Source: Thalassobacillus pellis
Lineage (GTDB): Bacteria > Bacillota > Bacilli > Bacillales > Halobacillaceae
Direction of reading: 5' to 3'
NCBI RefSeq assembly: GCF_016908295.1
Contig: NZ_JAFBDO010000001.1
Coordinates: 558,001 to 622,000 of the forward strand
DNA length: 64,000 bases
Both the position numbers and the translations under genes were made by a program. Shown one piece after another: positions 41,345 through 50,476 of the stretch. The notes under the pieces are model-generated. The model saw only the letters and a list, made by a program, of their open reading frames with translations. It was not told where the DNA came from and made no database searches. Every line of letters starts with the position of its first letter. Positions within the stretch are counted from its first letter, which is position 1.

Positions 41345-42709
41345 TCAATATTTCCAATCATAGTAATCTTCAATTCCCAGATAAATCGCCTTGGCAGCTC
41401 TTTCTCTATAGAAGCTGGACCCTAATTTTGCTGCATCCGAATCATTTGTAACAAAACCTAATTCCAACAGTACCGATGGCAGCGGGTTATGTTCAATGAC
41501 ACGGAATGGACCCTCTTTTACACCGCGATCATAAGTGTTTAAAGCATCAACAAGACGCTCTTGAATGAAGGTTGCGAGCATTTTACTTGCTTCCGCACGG
41601 GGGTTCAAGTCTGCGGTTGAATAATAAGTCTCCGTCCCGTGTGCATTTGGCGTGAATGCGTTTGAATGAATACTGACAAAGGTATCTGCATTTCTATTGA
41701 CAGCATAGTCAATTCTTTCATTCAACTTTAGGAAGCTATCATCCGTACGAGTCATAACTACTTTGATACCGGCTTTTTCCAGATATCTTTGGGTTCTTAA
41801 GGCGACATCAAGGTTGATTTCTTTTTCTACAAGGCCATTTGCCTGTGCACCTGGATCATGGTCACCATGCCCAGCGTCAATCGCTACAATTCTTACATTC
41901 TCTCTTAAATAATCCGTATGGACGTAGCCTTTCAAATCGTTATACGACATATACGCCCAGTTACCGACCACTTTATAGATGGAAATTATACTGCCGCCCG
42001 TCAACTGACCAATCCTATCATAGCTGATTCCTGGTCCTGTTCTGACATTCAAGACAGCAGTAGAGACTACACTCGAATCAATTGGCTGTGGTTGTACCTC
42101 CACTTTAAAATCAGGATTTAAACCGCGAGCGACCAATAGTGAGAATTCAGCCCTTGTGATGGATTGATCAGGACGGTAGGAACCATCCGGGTAACCCATT
42201 GCGATTCCTGCGGTAGATACTTTGTTGATTGCTTCGTAACGTTTCCCGCTTCGTTCAACATCATAATAGTGAATATCACTGATTTGTGTAAGATTGAATG
42301 CCCGGGAAATCAGGAAAGCCATTTCACCTCGTGTGATATGGTTTTTGGGTTTGAAAGTCCCATCACCATAACCAGTGATGATTCCTTTTTCAACCGCTGA
42401 TTGTATGTATCCAGATGCATAAGAAGATGAATCGACGTCGTTGAAGGAAGTGTTTCTTTCTGTGCCATTCAAATTCAGCGCTCTGCCGATCATGGTGGCT
42501 GCTTCTTCTCTCGTCACTGACTTCTCTGGATAAAAATACCCGTTGGGATAACCAGTAACCACCGATTTGTTGATGAGGTAATTGATTTCCTCGGCATATT
42601 TATCCGGGATATCCTTCAGAGAACCAGCCTCCGCTTTTCCTACAAACACATTTGACATAAAAACCAAAGCAAACAGAGCAAATAATAGCTGTGTGTTCCT
42701 TTTGATCAT
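41345..42709 (-). CDS. SLH-anchored N-acetylmuramoyl-L-alanine amidase (Amidase_3) with SH3b domain
   Basis: A 454-residue secreted protein. The signal peptide ends about residue 28 (VGKAEA). Three SLH repeats lie about 30-205 (VTREE, ITRGE, ITRAE). A bacterial SH3 domain lies about 215-275 (STAVLNVRTGPGISYDRIGQ). The zinc amidase domain (about 280-450) has AIDAGHGDHDPGA (His), LVEKEINLD (Glu), SIHSNAF (His) and LLELGFVTN (catalytic Glu). It cleaves the MurNAc-L-Ala bond as a surface-anchored autolysin. The start has AAGGGG at a rather long spacing. A -35/-10 pair and a 16-bp palindrome lie upstream. Confidence 0.95.
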   Translation of the reverse strand: MIKRNTQLLFALFALVFMSNVFVGKAEAGSLKDIPDKYAEEINYLINKSVVTGYPNGYFYPEKSVTREEAATMIGRALNLNGTERNTSFNDVDSSSYASGYIQSAVEKGIITGYGDGTFKPKNHITRGEMAFLISRAFNLTQISDIHYYDVERSGKRYEAINKVSTAGIAMGYPDGSYRPDQSITRAEFSLLVARGLNPDFKVEVQPQPIDSSVVSTAVLNVRTGPGISYDRIGQLTGGSIISIYKVVGNWAYMSYNDLKGYVHTDYLRENVRIVAIDAGHGDHDPGAQANGLVEKEINLDVALRTQRYLEKAGIKVVMTRTDDSFLKLNERIDYAVNRNADTFVSIHSNAFTPNAHGTETYYSTADLNPRAEASKMLATFIQERLVDALNTYDRGVKEGPFRVIEHNPLPSVLLELGFVTNDSDAAKLGSSFYRERAAKAIYLGIEDYYDWKY

Positions 42710-42745
42710 ATTCTTTTTTCTGCCCCTTTTCCCAAGTAGATTAGA

Positions 42746-42761
42746 AGTCTAATATTAGACT
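42746..42761. promoter_or_regulatory. Candidate operator: 16-bp perfect palindrome upstream of the amidase gene
   Basis: AGTCTAATATTAGACT is its own reverse complement. It lies 20-35 bp downstream of the putative -10 of the amidase promoter, where a dimeric repressor would block transcription. The half-site AAGTCTAA recurs at the -35 (42809-42816). The regulator is unknown. Confidence 0.5.
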
Positions 42762-42780
42762 AATTAACACTAATATCGAC

Positions 42781-42809
42781 ATAATATATGGTTTTTTTAC
42801 CCATTTGAA
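42781..42809 (-). promoter_or_regulatory. Promoter of the SLH amidase gene
   Basis: On the minus strand TTCAAA (42804-42809) and TATTAT (42781-42786) are separated by 17 bp, about 72 bp upstream of the ATG. It is the best SigA-type match in this region. Confidence 0.55.
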
Positions 42810-43054
42810 GTCTAAATCTACTAAATAAATCTTTATGCCTAGTAAAAATAAATCATACCACCTAATAATAAATGGAAAAATTACTATTGTAAGGAATTGA
42901 ATTCGGAGGGTTATATAAGGTTTTTATCAAAAATATTAATCATTAATGACACACATTAGAAAAACTAGAATTGTCGCCAAGTCCTATGGCGAAAGCCTTA
43001 GTCCTACTTATACTTTAATCCTTTAACAAAGTTAAACTTTCTTAAAATGCAAAA

Positions 43055-43089
43055 AAGGCCGGGGAAAGTCGCTATCCACCCCCGGCCTT
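43055..43089 (-). terminator. Terminator of the large SLH protease gene
   Basis: The arms AAGGCCGGGG and CCCCGGCCTT form a 10-bp GC-rich stem with a 15-nt loop, followed on the minus strand by TTTTTTGCATTTT. It begins 13 bp after the stop at 43103. Confidence 0.93.
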
Positions 43090-43102
43090 GCTTAATACTT
43101 AT

Positions 43103-46100
43103 TTATTTTTTGAAGCGATCATCAATCGATCTGGCTAACATGAGAGCAAATTCAGCGCGGGTAGTATTCCCATTCGGCTTAAACGTGCCGTCCGGATATC
43201 CAACCGTGATGTTATTTGCCACTAATGTATTGATATAATCTGTTGCCCAATAATCTGGGACGTCAGTGAATTTGTTCTCTTCACTGCCTTTCATGTCATA
43301 AGCTTCTACCAGTATCTTGGACATTTCAGCGCGTGTGAGCAAAGATTCAGGAAGGAACTTACCTGCTGGAGTACCTGTCATGATTCCCGCTTCTGCAATA
43401 GCGGCTATATCTTCATAACCGTAATCGCCTTTCTTCACGTCCTTGAATCCTGGATCTTTCACATTGGATGTGTCTAAATCAAGAGCACGCACCAGCATTT
43501 GTGCGGCATGGACACGTTTGATTTCGTCATCTTTTCCGAAGTCACCGTTGGTGTATCCATTGATGACACCCATAACATTCAGCATTTCTATAGCGTCTTT
43601 TGCCCAGTAATTCTCTGAAATGTCATCAAAATTCTTCGGTTTCTCATCGGATCGGATAACGGTTATTTTCTTAGTCGTTTCATTACCAGCTATATCAACT
43701 AGCTTCAAGTTGAACCTGTTGGTACCATCTTTCAGCTTCAGGGTTTCTGTATATTCATGAGTGAAAGGCACCATTTCATATGGTTCCCTGAATTCTTTAT
43801 AATACTTTTCACTGTCATTGATATAGAACCGCATCATGCTGTAATTGTCTTTCAAGGCTATATCAAGGTCCACTGTGTCTTTATTTGTAATAAATGGACC
43901 TGCTACATCAATGGAAGCCTTCGTAGTATCAAGCATCACCCTGCGGATGAAAGAGATGTCATTCCCTTTGGCATCTGTTCCGGATACTTCAATTTCTTTT
44001 AATCCATCCGTTTTGTAGGTTAATGTCTTGCTGAAGGCGTAGCGGCTGTTTTCTTCATCCCAGGCAATTTCAACTTTATTCCCATCGATGAACAATTCTT
44101 TTACAGCTGATTCATCTTTGACATAACCTGTAACCGCAATTTCTTTTGTATCATGAACAGAAAGTGCTTCAGGAGTTAACACAGTAATATACGGAATAGT
44201 CTCGTCTTCTGATGTACCTGCTGTATCCATACCTGCATTCCCTGCCCAGTCATGAGCGACCACTTTGATGGATTCTGCTTCTTCTGATCCCTCAAGTGTG
44301 TATTCTTTAGCATCACCGGCAAGCGGCTGTTCCAGAACACTTTCCCCGTTTACGAGTACTTCATAATGGGAGATGCCGGCACCTTCATCTTCTGATACCC
44401 AGCTGACCTTTCCGGTCTCCTCATCATATGTCACTTCCACTGTAGGATCTTTTGTATCTACGAGGACAGGAATCTTTTTCGATTGCCATTCCGCATCCGG
44501 ATAGTCGATGACTGTCTCTATCTCGTAATAATACAAGCCGTCTTCTACTGTTTCTCCTGAGACTTTACCATTCCAGGCACTGTCCGCGAAAATGGTGTAT
44601 GGTGATGCTAAGCCTCCATCATAGTAATGTTTCCTTACTTCTTTTTCTGTGCGGATAGTTTTCAACTCTTCTTCGTCTTCATTCAATATCTTGAACTTGA
44701 CGTCTTTGGCATTCCTTAAGAAGGACAGGACAGGCAGAGCACTATCGTGCACGTCATCCCCGTCTGGAGAGAAGGCGATTTTCGATTCCTCCACCCCTTC
44801 TGAAAGTGCATTGCTGCCAAGGTATGCAAAGTCAGCTCCGCTCGGTGTCACAAGTCCTCCGACACCATAGAACGTATCTTCTTCATACATCAGGTCATCA
44901 AGCACTGGCGCTTCATCCCATTCTCCATGGAAACCTACATACGGTACGTTGACTTCCGGATTGGAATCATTAGGATCAGTCAATGTAATAAACCCTTCAA
45001 CGAAATGGCCATTTTCAAAGATTTCTTCTAATGGTTTGTTATAGAACCAATCGATTGTGTTCTCCAAATCGATCGTAACATTCAATTCGACCGTTTCATT
45101 TGCCGGCACTACTATCTGATATTCCCCATCGACTTCTCCGCCGTTTGGAGATGTGATGCTGATCGGAAATTCACCAGTAAACGGTGCTTCACCACTGATA
45201 GTTCCAGCTTTGTATATACCTTGTGTTTCCATCGCATTTGAGCCACTGTTTACTAAGTCTGTCTGCACTGTGCCGTCCACAGTGTAGATGACATTTTCAT
45301 CACTGAAGTTATTGACTTCGAGTGTAAAATTAGTTTTCTTATCGATTTCTTTTAACGCCACTTTAGCTAAACCGGTTTTTTCGGCAGTAACCGTCACAGG
45401 AGTGCTCATTGCTGCATGCAAGTCCATCAGTCCTGCACCCTGTAAACGCGGCGAGTATCCTAATCCGACTTGATAATAGTCATTGAAAAGACCTTTATCA
45501 ATCTGTGGTCTGGATGTATTCATCAAAATATTTTTCGTCATTTCGACGCGGTCGGCACCGGCCAGGTTGAACGCTTCTTCCACCCGCTGCATAACCAGTG
45601 CTGACCCACCGGCAACATGTGGAGCCGCCATGGATGTCCCGCTCATCATGCCATATTCATCATCCTGCAAGGTAGAAAGAATACTTGCGCCAGGGGCAGT
45701 GATTTCTGGTTTAAAGTCCAGGCTAGGTGTCGTGCCCCAGGATGAAAAGGTAGCCATTTTCCCGTTTTCCGGGTTAAGGGCTTTAATTTCTTTGCCATTG
45801 AATGCGATTTCCACTTTCTTTCCTGCCTCGAGATAACCCTTCAGTTCTTCCCCAGGTTGTTTAAGGATGAACAACTGCGGAATTTCAATCGCATCGTCTG
45901 TAGCCATGCTTACATAACCGGAGACATTATTGAAAATGATGACTCCCACGGCGCCATGTTCTTGTGCGTTCATTGCTTTATCAACAAAAGCAGATTCCCC
46001 ACGTTGGATCAGCGCGATTTTACCTTCCAGATCAAGCCCTTCGAAGTCATTCGCATCAGGGGCATTTTCTGAATCCCCCGGCATTCTGCCTAAACCTGCA

Positions 46101-47416
46101 TAGACTACTTCATAAGCTGTATCGCCTAATACTTCTGGAGAGACATTTCCTGCTGATAAGAAAGCAATAGGATCTTTCGCTTCCCCGTCCACAGTCGTAT
46201 CGAATGCTTCCAGGTTTAAATATTTGTTTTCAAAAGCAGCTACCTGTAAGGATTCTGAGGCTAAACCAGGCGCCCCTACCACACCAATGTCCGGGTTAGA
46301 GGCGTATGGATCCGCAAAACCCTCACCGAACTTTGCCGAGTTACCAGCTGAAATAGCCATCATGACACCATTTTCAACTGCACGTTTGATCGCTTGTTGT
46401 TCCGGATCTTCCGGAAGAACGAAGCTCGCCGTTGAACCCAGGCTCATGTTGATGACATCTGCCCCCAAAATGATAGCGTCATCAATTGCTTTGATGTAGA
46501 TATCACTATATGTGGAAGGCATTTCAGGGTCGTTTCCGAAAACTTTCAGACCCAGGATTTGCGCTTCAGGAGCGATTCCTTTAATGCCCCCATTATCTTC
46601 GTCCCCATTTGCACCAACTGTACCGGATACATGCATCCCATGCATACTAGCTTCGGGCCCTAAGTCGAGAACTTCATTATTCTCATCTGCATAGTTGTAT
46701 CCATACGGGACTTTCTCAGTGAAATATTTACCCGCAAGATCGTCTTTTAATGCTGTGACATCTTCTTTACTGATTTCAGGATCTGTTTTTTCACTGAGTA
46801 TCATGTCTTGATGGGAAGGATCGATACCTGTGTCAATAACACCGATCGTAATCCCTTCCCCTTTGTATCCATACTCCTGCCATGTTTTTTGGGCATTGAC
46901 AAGTTCCTTGCTGTATAGCATCTTAGGTTCTTCTGTCGGGCGTGTGTATTCGTTTGTGATATGTACCTTTCCGACATTTGGTAAACTTTCAATCACTTTG
47001 ATAGATTTATAGTTTACTTTACCACTGAAGCCATTATAAATTGTTGTGAAACTTTCTTCGTATTCCATCTTGATAGAATTTTCCGAAATATTATTCTTTA
47101 CTCGTTCCTGTGCATCTAAAGCTGCCGTGCGAAGCTTCTCTTTATTTGATTCCGAAAGTTCGTGGTAACTTTTACCCAGACTTTCCGCAGAATAGATAAC
47201 AGGTTCTTCTTTAAGTTCTACAATGACACGAACTTCGTCGTTTGGTGCATATTCTTTTGCCGAATCATTCATTTTAATGACATTTTCAAATTGTTGCTTT
47301 TCAGGCTTTTTGACCTTGCCCAGGTCCTTTTGTGGTATTCCGCCGGCGGCAAATGCCGCATTCGAGAATGCCAGCAGGAAAATAATGAATAATAATAAAC
47401 TTTTCTTCACATTCAC
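43103..47416 (-). CDS. Large SLH-anchored subtilisin-like serine protease (Vpr-like) with PA insert
   Basis: A 1437-residue secreted protein; GTG at complement 47414-47416 is chosen for GGAGG 7 bp upstream. The signal peptide ends about residue 24 (SNAAFA). An inhibitor I9-like propeptide spans about 55-160. The catalytic domain has Asp195 (GVIDTGIDPS), His259 (SMHGMHVSG) and Ser595 (SGTSMAAPH), with a PA domain inserted at about 430-545 (KIALIQRGESAFVDKAMNA). Several Fn3/Ig-like beta domains span about 670-1240. Three SLH repeats at about 1250-1437 carry IKRVH, LTRAE and TTRAE. It is the biggest protein in the window, probably a major surface protease. A strong promoter and a tiny upstream frame precede it. 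Confidence 0.95.
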   Translation of the reverse strand: MNVKKSLLLFIIFLLAFSNAAFAAGGIPQKDLGKVKKPEKQQFENVIKMNDSAKEYAPNDEVRVIVELKEEPVIYSAESLGKSYHELSESNKEKLRTAALDAQERVKNNISENSIKMEYEESFTTIYNGFSGKVNYKSIKVIESLPNVGKVHITNEYTRPTEEPKMLYSKELVNAQKTWQEYGYKGEGITIGVIDTGIDPSHQDMILSEKTDPEISKEDVTALKDDLAGKYFTEKVPYGYNYADENNEVLDLGPEASMHGMHVSGTVGANGDEDNGGIKGIAPEAQILGLKVFGNDPEMPSTYSDIYIKAIDDAIILGADVINMSLGSTASFVLPEDPEQQAIKRAVENGVMMAISAGNSAKFGEGFADPYASNPDIGVVGAPGLASESLQVAAFENKYLNLEAFDTTVDGEAKDPIAFLSAGNVSPEVLGDTAYEVVYAGLGRMPGDSENAPDANDFEGLDLEGKIALIQRGESAFVDKAMNAQEHGAVGVIIFNNVSGYVSMATDDAIEIPQLFILKQPGEELKGYLEAGKKVEIAFNGKEIKALNPENGKMATFSSWGTTPSLDFKPEITAPGASILSTLQDDEYGMMSGTSMAAPHVAGGSALVMQRVEEAFNLAGADRVEMTKNILMNTSRPQIDKGLFNDYYQVGLGYSPRLQGAGLMDLHAAMSTPVTVTAEKTGLAKVALKEIDKKTNFTLEVNNFSDENVIYTVDGTVQTDLVNSGSNAMETQGIYKAGTISGEAPFTGEFPISITSPNGGEVDGEYQIVVPANETVELNVTIDLENTIDWFYNKPLEEIFENGHFVEGFITLTDPNDSNPEVNVPYVGFHGEWDEAPVLDDLMYEEDTFYGVGGLVTPSGADFAYLGSNALSEGVEESKIAFSPDGDDVHDSALPVLSFLRNAKDVKFKILNEDEEELKTIRTEKEVRKHYYDGGLASPYTIFADSAWNGKVSGETVEDGLYYYEIETVIDYPDAEWQSKKIPVLVDTKDPTVEVTYDEETGKVSWVSEDEGAGISHYEVLVNGESVLEQPLAGDAKEYTLEGSEEAESIKVVAHDWAGNAGMDTAGTSEDETIPYITVLTPEALSVHDTKEIAVTGYVKDESAVKELFIDGNKVEIAWDEENSRYAFSKTLTYKTDGLKEIEVSGTDAKGNDISFIRRVMLDTTKASIDVAGPFITNKDTVDLDIALKDNYSMMRFYINDSEKYYKEFREPYEMVPFTHEYTETLKLKDGTNRFNLKLVDIAGNETTKKITVIRSDEKPKNFDDISENYWAKDAIEMLNVMGVINGYTNGDFGKDDEIKRVHAAQMLVRALDLDTSNVKDPGFKDVKKGDYGYEDIAAIAEAGIMTGTPAGKFLPESLLTRAEMSKILVEAYDMKGSEENKFTDVPDYWATDYINTLVANNITVGYPDGTFKPNGNTTRAEFALMLARSIDDRFKK

Positions 47417-47442
47417 AAGCACACCTCCAGTTTATTGGTCAC
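47413..47442 (-). CDS. Possible 9-residue leader peptide overlapping the large protease start
   Basis: A GTG start with AGGAGG about 9 bp upstream opens MTNKLEVCL; its TGA overlaps the GTG start of the protease (GTGA). The frame contains the protease's own GGAGG. This arrangement is typical of translational coupling, but nine codons can arise by chance. Confidence 0.35.
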   Translation of the reverse strand: MTNKLEVCL

Positions 47443-47477
47443 TCCTGCTATCCTCCTTCCATATTTTACTAGAGTTA

Positions 47478-47506
47478 ATTATATGCTTATTTTTCAAAAC
47501 TATCAA
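47478..47506 (-). promoter_or_regulatory. Strong SigA-type promoter of the large protease gene
   Basis: On the minus strand TTGATA (47501-47506) and TATAAT (47478-47483) are separated by exactly 17 bp, 62 bp upstream of the start codon. This is the best consensus promoter in the window. Confidence 0.8.
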
Positions 47507-47605
47507 TTGAAATTAGGTATTTCGACACCCTTCGATACTTTCTTTTTTAGAATCAGGTCTTTTTGTCTAACTTTGTAATATCAAGGCGTACTATAATAGC
47601 AAATT

Positions 47606-47634
47606 TTGTGCATGGGAGAAAAAAGTACTATTAT
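47606..47634 (+). promoter_or_regulatory. Promoter of the SLH glucosaminidase gene
   Basis: TTGTGC (47606-47611), a 17-bp spacer and TATTAT (47629-47634) lie 64 bp before the ATG. A second TATAAT at 47592-47597 lacks a -35 partner. Confidence 0.5.
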
Positions 47635-47697
47635 TTTTTGTCGAATTTTGATAAATTAATAGAGAATATAAACACAATTGGGAGGAATAGACATAAT

Positions 47698-49635
47698 ATG
47701 AAAAGAATTCTATTAGCAATGTTGATTTTCATTGTTGCATTTTCTTTTTTCAAAACAGGACCAGTCAACGCAGCCGATGACATAACCGGTCACTTTTTTG
47801 AAGAAGAAATGAGAGAACTGATCGAAAAAGGAATAATGACTGGTTATAATGATGGTACATATCGCCCTAACCGGGATGTTACACGTGCAGAATTTACTGC
47901 TTTCCTTGTCAGAGCACTTGAAATTGAAACACTTGCTACTTCAGGTTACTCCGTAGCTGAACTTTCAGAAACTACTAATTACAGCGACATCGATCCTGGC
48001 GCCTGGTACTACCCTGCCATCACTGCGGCAAGCACCCAGGATATTGTTAACGGCTATCCTGATGGAACCTTTAAACCTGGTAAAAAGATTTCCCGCCAGG
48101 AAATGGCTGTCATGATGTTAAGGGCTGTCGAATCAAAAGGGGTCATTTCTGAAAAAGCCCCACTAGACTTCCAAGATGCCGATGAAATCCATCCGATATA
48201 TCGGGAAGCTGTACAACGTCTTATTTATTTAGAAATTATCAACGGTAAGGTTGATAAAGAAGGCCATAGTTTCTTCGCCCCGTTGGATAAAACAACTCGA
48301 GCACAAACTGCTGGTGTCATTGGTAGAATGCTAGACATCATCCACCCACCTGTTCCACTGGATTACAAGGTGGTCAACTTATCCACAAATGAAGAGCCTG
48401 TGGTTCGCGGAGAGTATGAAACCTTCCAGGAAGCGAAGAGCGCCGCCAAAGCTAGCCAGGTTGTCATGAAAGGGAATAATGTCCTTTGGATTGATGAAGG
48501 TATCGCTGTTTCTAACAAATATACCGTCATTTATGAAAATCCAGATTTCACTTCCCACCATACCTATGTAACTTCTGGTGTCGAAATGGAATTTATCGAT
48601 TCGACCGAAGATTGGGTAAAAGTGCAAACGGCTGACGTTACAGGCTATGTCAAACCTGATACCGTCAACTTGAACTCCAGTCACCTGGTAACGGATCGTT
48701 CATACTATCAGAATAAAAACGGGGACCTTGTTCACTTCATCTATAACCCGATCAGGGAAAGTTGGGCAAGCTATGTATACGGGAAGGCTCCGTCATTCAT
48801 GGCAGAAGGTACGAAATACTATAGCTGGAACGGGCACACTTTCCACAATACCAGGGGAACAAAAGTCGGTGTTGCTAACCAGTTCTTCAATAAAATGCCA
48901 CTCTATACGGATACAAAGTATACAGCAGAGCAACTGGATGAATATATCCGCTATGCCAAACCTGACAGTCCTTTGATTGGGACTGGCGATGACTTTAAAA
49001 AAGCTGAGCTAATGTATGGCACAAATGCCATGTATCTTCTTGCTCACGCTATCCACGAAAGCAATTGGGGAAAAAGCGCAATTGCCCAGGATAAAAACAA
49101 CCTGTTTGGTATCGGTGCAGTTGACAGTAACCCTTATGAAGGTGCTTATACGTATGAAAGCTTTGAGGAAGGAATCCTTGAGGCGGCCAGTGACTTCATC
49201 ATTCCAGGTTATTTCAAGATAAGTGACTGGCGTTATGAAGGGGATCACCTAGGCAATAAAAACACTGGCATGAACGTAAGATATGCTTCCGATCCTTACT
49301 GGGGGCAAAAAATTGCCGGTTATATGTATCGTATGGACAAATATCTAAGTAACAAGTATGGTACGAAGCCTGAACTGGGTAAAAACGACCTTGCCATGAC
49401 CATTGCAGATTCAGTGAATGTCCGTTCAGAGCCGAAAGTTGGCGACAATCAGTTATACCAGATCGAAGAATCAGGCACTACTTTTGAAATACTAAGAAGT
49501 GTACACGCCAATGGTACGTGGTATAATGTCATACCGAAGAATGTGCTAGGCAACAGTTATTCTGAAATGTATGTTTATAGCCATGGCTATAAAAACTACG
49601 GTACCAGTTTGAAATTATTGCCAGTAGTAGAATAA
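47698..49635 (+). CDS. SLH-anchored endo-beta-N-acetylglucosaminidase (LytD type) with SH3 domains
   Basis: A 645-residue secreted protein. ATG 47698 is chosen because GGGAGGAA precedes it and a signal peptide follows at once (MKRILLAMLIFIVAFSFF, cleavage after VNA, about residue 25); the frame is open 45 codons further upstream. Three SLH repeats lie about 28-215 (VTRAE, ISRQE, TTRAQ). An SH3-like domain lies about 285-345. The glucosaminidase domain (about 420-560) has catalytic Glu454 in AHAIHESNWGKSAIAQ and NLFGIGAVDSNP. A C-terminal SH3b domain (SVNVRSEPKVGDNQLY) closes it. It cuts the GlcNAc-MurNAc glycan strand as a surface autolysin. It sits just upstream of the csaB operon. Confidence 0.94.
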   Translation: MKRILLAMLIFIVAFSFFKTGPVNAADDITGHFFEEEMRELIEKGIMTGYNDGTYRPNRDVTRAEFTAFLVRALEIETLATSGYSVAELSETTNYSDIDPGAWYYPAITAASTQDIVNGYPDGTFKPGKKISRQEMAVMMLRAVESKGVISEKAPLDFQDADEIHPIYREAVQRLIYLEIINGKVDKEGHSFFAPLDKTTRAQTAGVIGRMLDIIHPPVPLDYKVVNLSTNEEPVVRGEYETFQEAKSAAKASQVVMKGNNVLWIDEGIAVSNKYTVIYENPDFTSHHTYVTSGVEMEFIDSTEDWVKVQTADVTGYVKPDTVNLNSSHLVTDRSYYQNKNGDLVHFIYNPIRESWASYVYGKAPSFMAEGTKYYSWNGHTFHNTRGTKVGVANQFFNKMPLYTDTKYTAEQLDEYIRYAKPDSPLIGTGDDFKKAELMYGTNAMYLLAHAIHESNWGKSAIAQDKNNLFGIGAVDSNPYEGAYTYESFEEGILEAASDFIIPGYFKISDWRYEGDHLGNKNTGMNVRYASDPYWGQKIAGYMYRMDKYLSNKYGTKPELGKNDLAMTIADSVNVRSEPKVGDNQLYQIEESGTTFEILRSVHANGTWYNVIPKNVLGNSYSEMYVYSHGYKNYGTSLKLLPVVE

Positions 49636-49660
49636 AATTTTGTAAAGTGAGTTTAAATTT

Positions 49661-49688
49661 GGGAAGTGACAACTATTTGTTACTTCCC
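49661..49688 (+). terminator. Terminator of the glucosaminidase gene
   Basis: GGGAAGTGACAA pairs with TTGTTACTTCCC (12 bp, one G-U) and is followed by TTTTATGTT. It lies 25 bp after the stop. The next operon's weak promoter (TTGTTA-16-TATTAT) overlaps its right arm. Confidence 0.8.
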
Positions 49689-49744
49689 TTTTATGTTATA
49701 TTATTTAAAGTATTAATGAATTAAATTGAAGGAGTATTCTTGGT

Positions 49745-50476
49745 ATGAAATTTGTCGAAATTATGGGAGTGCCCTTTTTACATACGGATTTGTCCTCTTT
49801 TGTATCCACGCTAGATGATGACATTCGACAGCAAAAAAAAGCTTTCGTCATCACAGCAAATCCTGAAATTGTAATGAAAGCTAGAGAAGATATGAAATTC
49901 ATGGAACTTATCAGGCAAGCAACTTATGTAACAGCTGATGGTATTGGTATCGTAAAAGCAGCCCAGCTGCTGAACAAGCCGCTTCCTGGACGGGTGACAG
50001 GATATGATACGATGATCAGCCTGTTACAGCTGGCTAATAAAAAAAAGTATCGAGTTTTTTTATTAGGTGCTAAACCCGAAACCTTACAAAAAGCAAAAGC
50101 AACAATTGAGAAAGATTACCCTGATGTTGAAATCGTCGGCACCCAGGATGGTTATTTTAATTGGGATGATAATGATATTGCTGAACGTATCAAGAAAGCC
50201 AAGCCGGATATCACTTTTGTAGCTCTAGGAGTACCAAGACAGGAAAAATGGATCTCTGAGAATATCTCTTATTGTAATAGTGGAATATTCATTGGCGTCG
50301 GCGGCAGCTTCGATGTAATTGCAGGTACCGTACAACGTGCTCCACTTTTCTGGCAGAAGCTTAACCTCGAATGGTTATACCGGCTTTTGAAGCAGCCCAG
50401 CAGATGGAGAAGGATGCTTGCTTTGCCGCGCTTTGCATGGCAAATACTTAAACTGAAAGCCAGAAATTCAACATGA
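49745..50476 (+). CDS. WecG/TagA/CpsF-family glycosyltransferase
   Basis: A 243-residue membrane-associated GT26 enzyme. It has TADGIGIVKAAQLLNKPLPGRVTGYD, VFLLGAKPETLQKA and FVALGVPRQEKWI, all typical of TagA/WecG. TagA adds ManNAc to undecaprenyl-PP-GlcNAc to form the linkage unit of wall polymers. It is the first gene of an operon ending in csaB, so it probably makes the GlcNAc-ManNAc unit of the secondary cell wall polymer rather than (or as well as) the teichoic acid linkage. AAGGAG precedes the ATG, and the gene overlaps the flippase by 4 bp. Confidence 0.9.
   Translation: MKFVEIMGVPFLHTDLSSFVSTLDDDIRQQKKAFVITANPEIVMKAREDMKFMELIRQATYVTADGIGIVKAAQLLNKPLPGRVTGYDTMISLLQLANKKKYRVFLLGAKPETLQKAKATIEKDYPDVEIVGTQDGYFNWDDNDIAERIKKAKPDITFVALGVPRQEKWISENISYCNSGIFIGVGGSFDVIAGTVQRAPLFWQKLNLEWLYRLLKQPSRWRRMLALPRFAWQILKLKARNST

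Larger units (their letters stand above)
42710..43054. other. Upstream region of the amidase gene
   Basis: About 345 bp with no ORF. It has the amidase promoter (42781-42809), a 16-bp perfect palindrome (42746-42761), and a partial second copy of its half-site (GAAGTCTAA, 42808-42816). Near 42975 a CGCCA...TGGCG hairpin was noted. No known riboswitch was recognised. Confidence 0.55.

Noticed and set aside
42950-43046. Possible c-di-GMP or other riboswitch near the amidase/protease genes
   Set aside because: A CGCCA...TGGCG hairpin with repeated AGGACT words is visible, but the conserved GEMM core is absent and the spacing does not fit any riboswitch I know.
43757-47392. Many plus-strand frames opposite the large protease
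   Set aside because: They are antisense shadows of a gene with an intact catalytic triad, promoter and terminator.
47563-47697. Upstream 45 codons of the glucosaminidase frame
   Set aside because: They contain the predicted promoter and come before the strong GGGAGG site and signal peptide. Coding there would bury the signal peptide.
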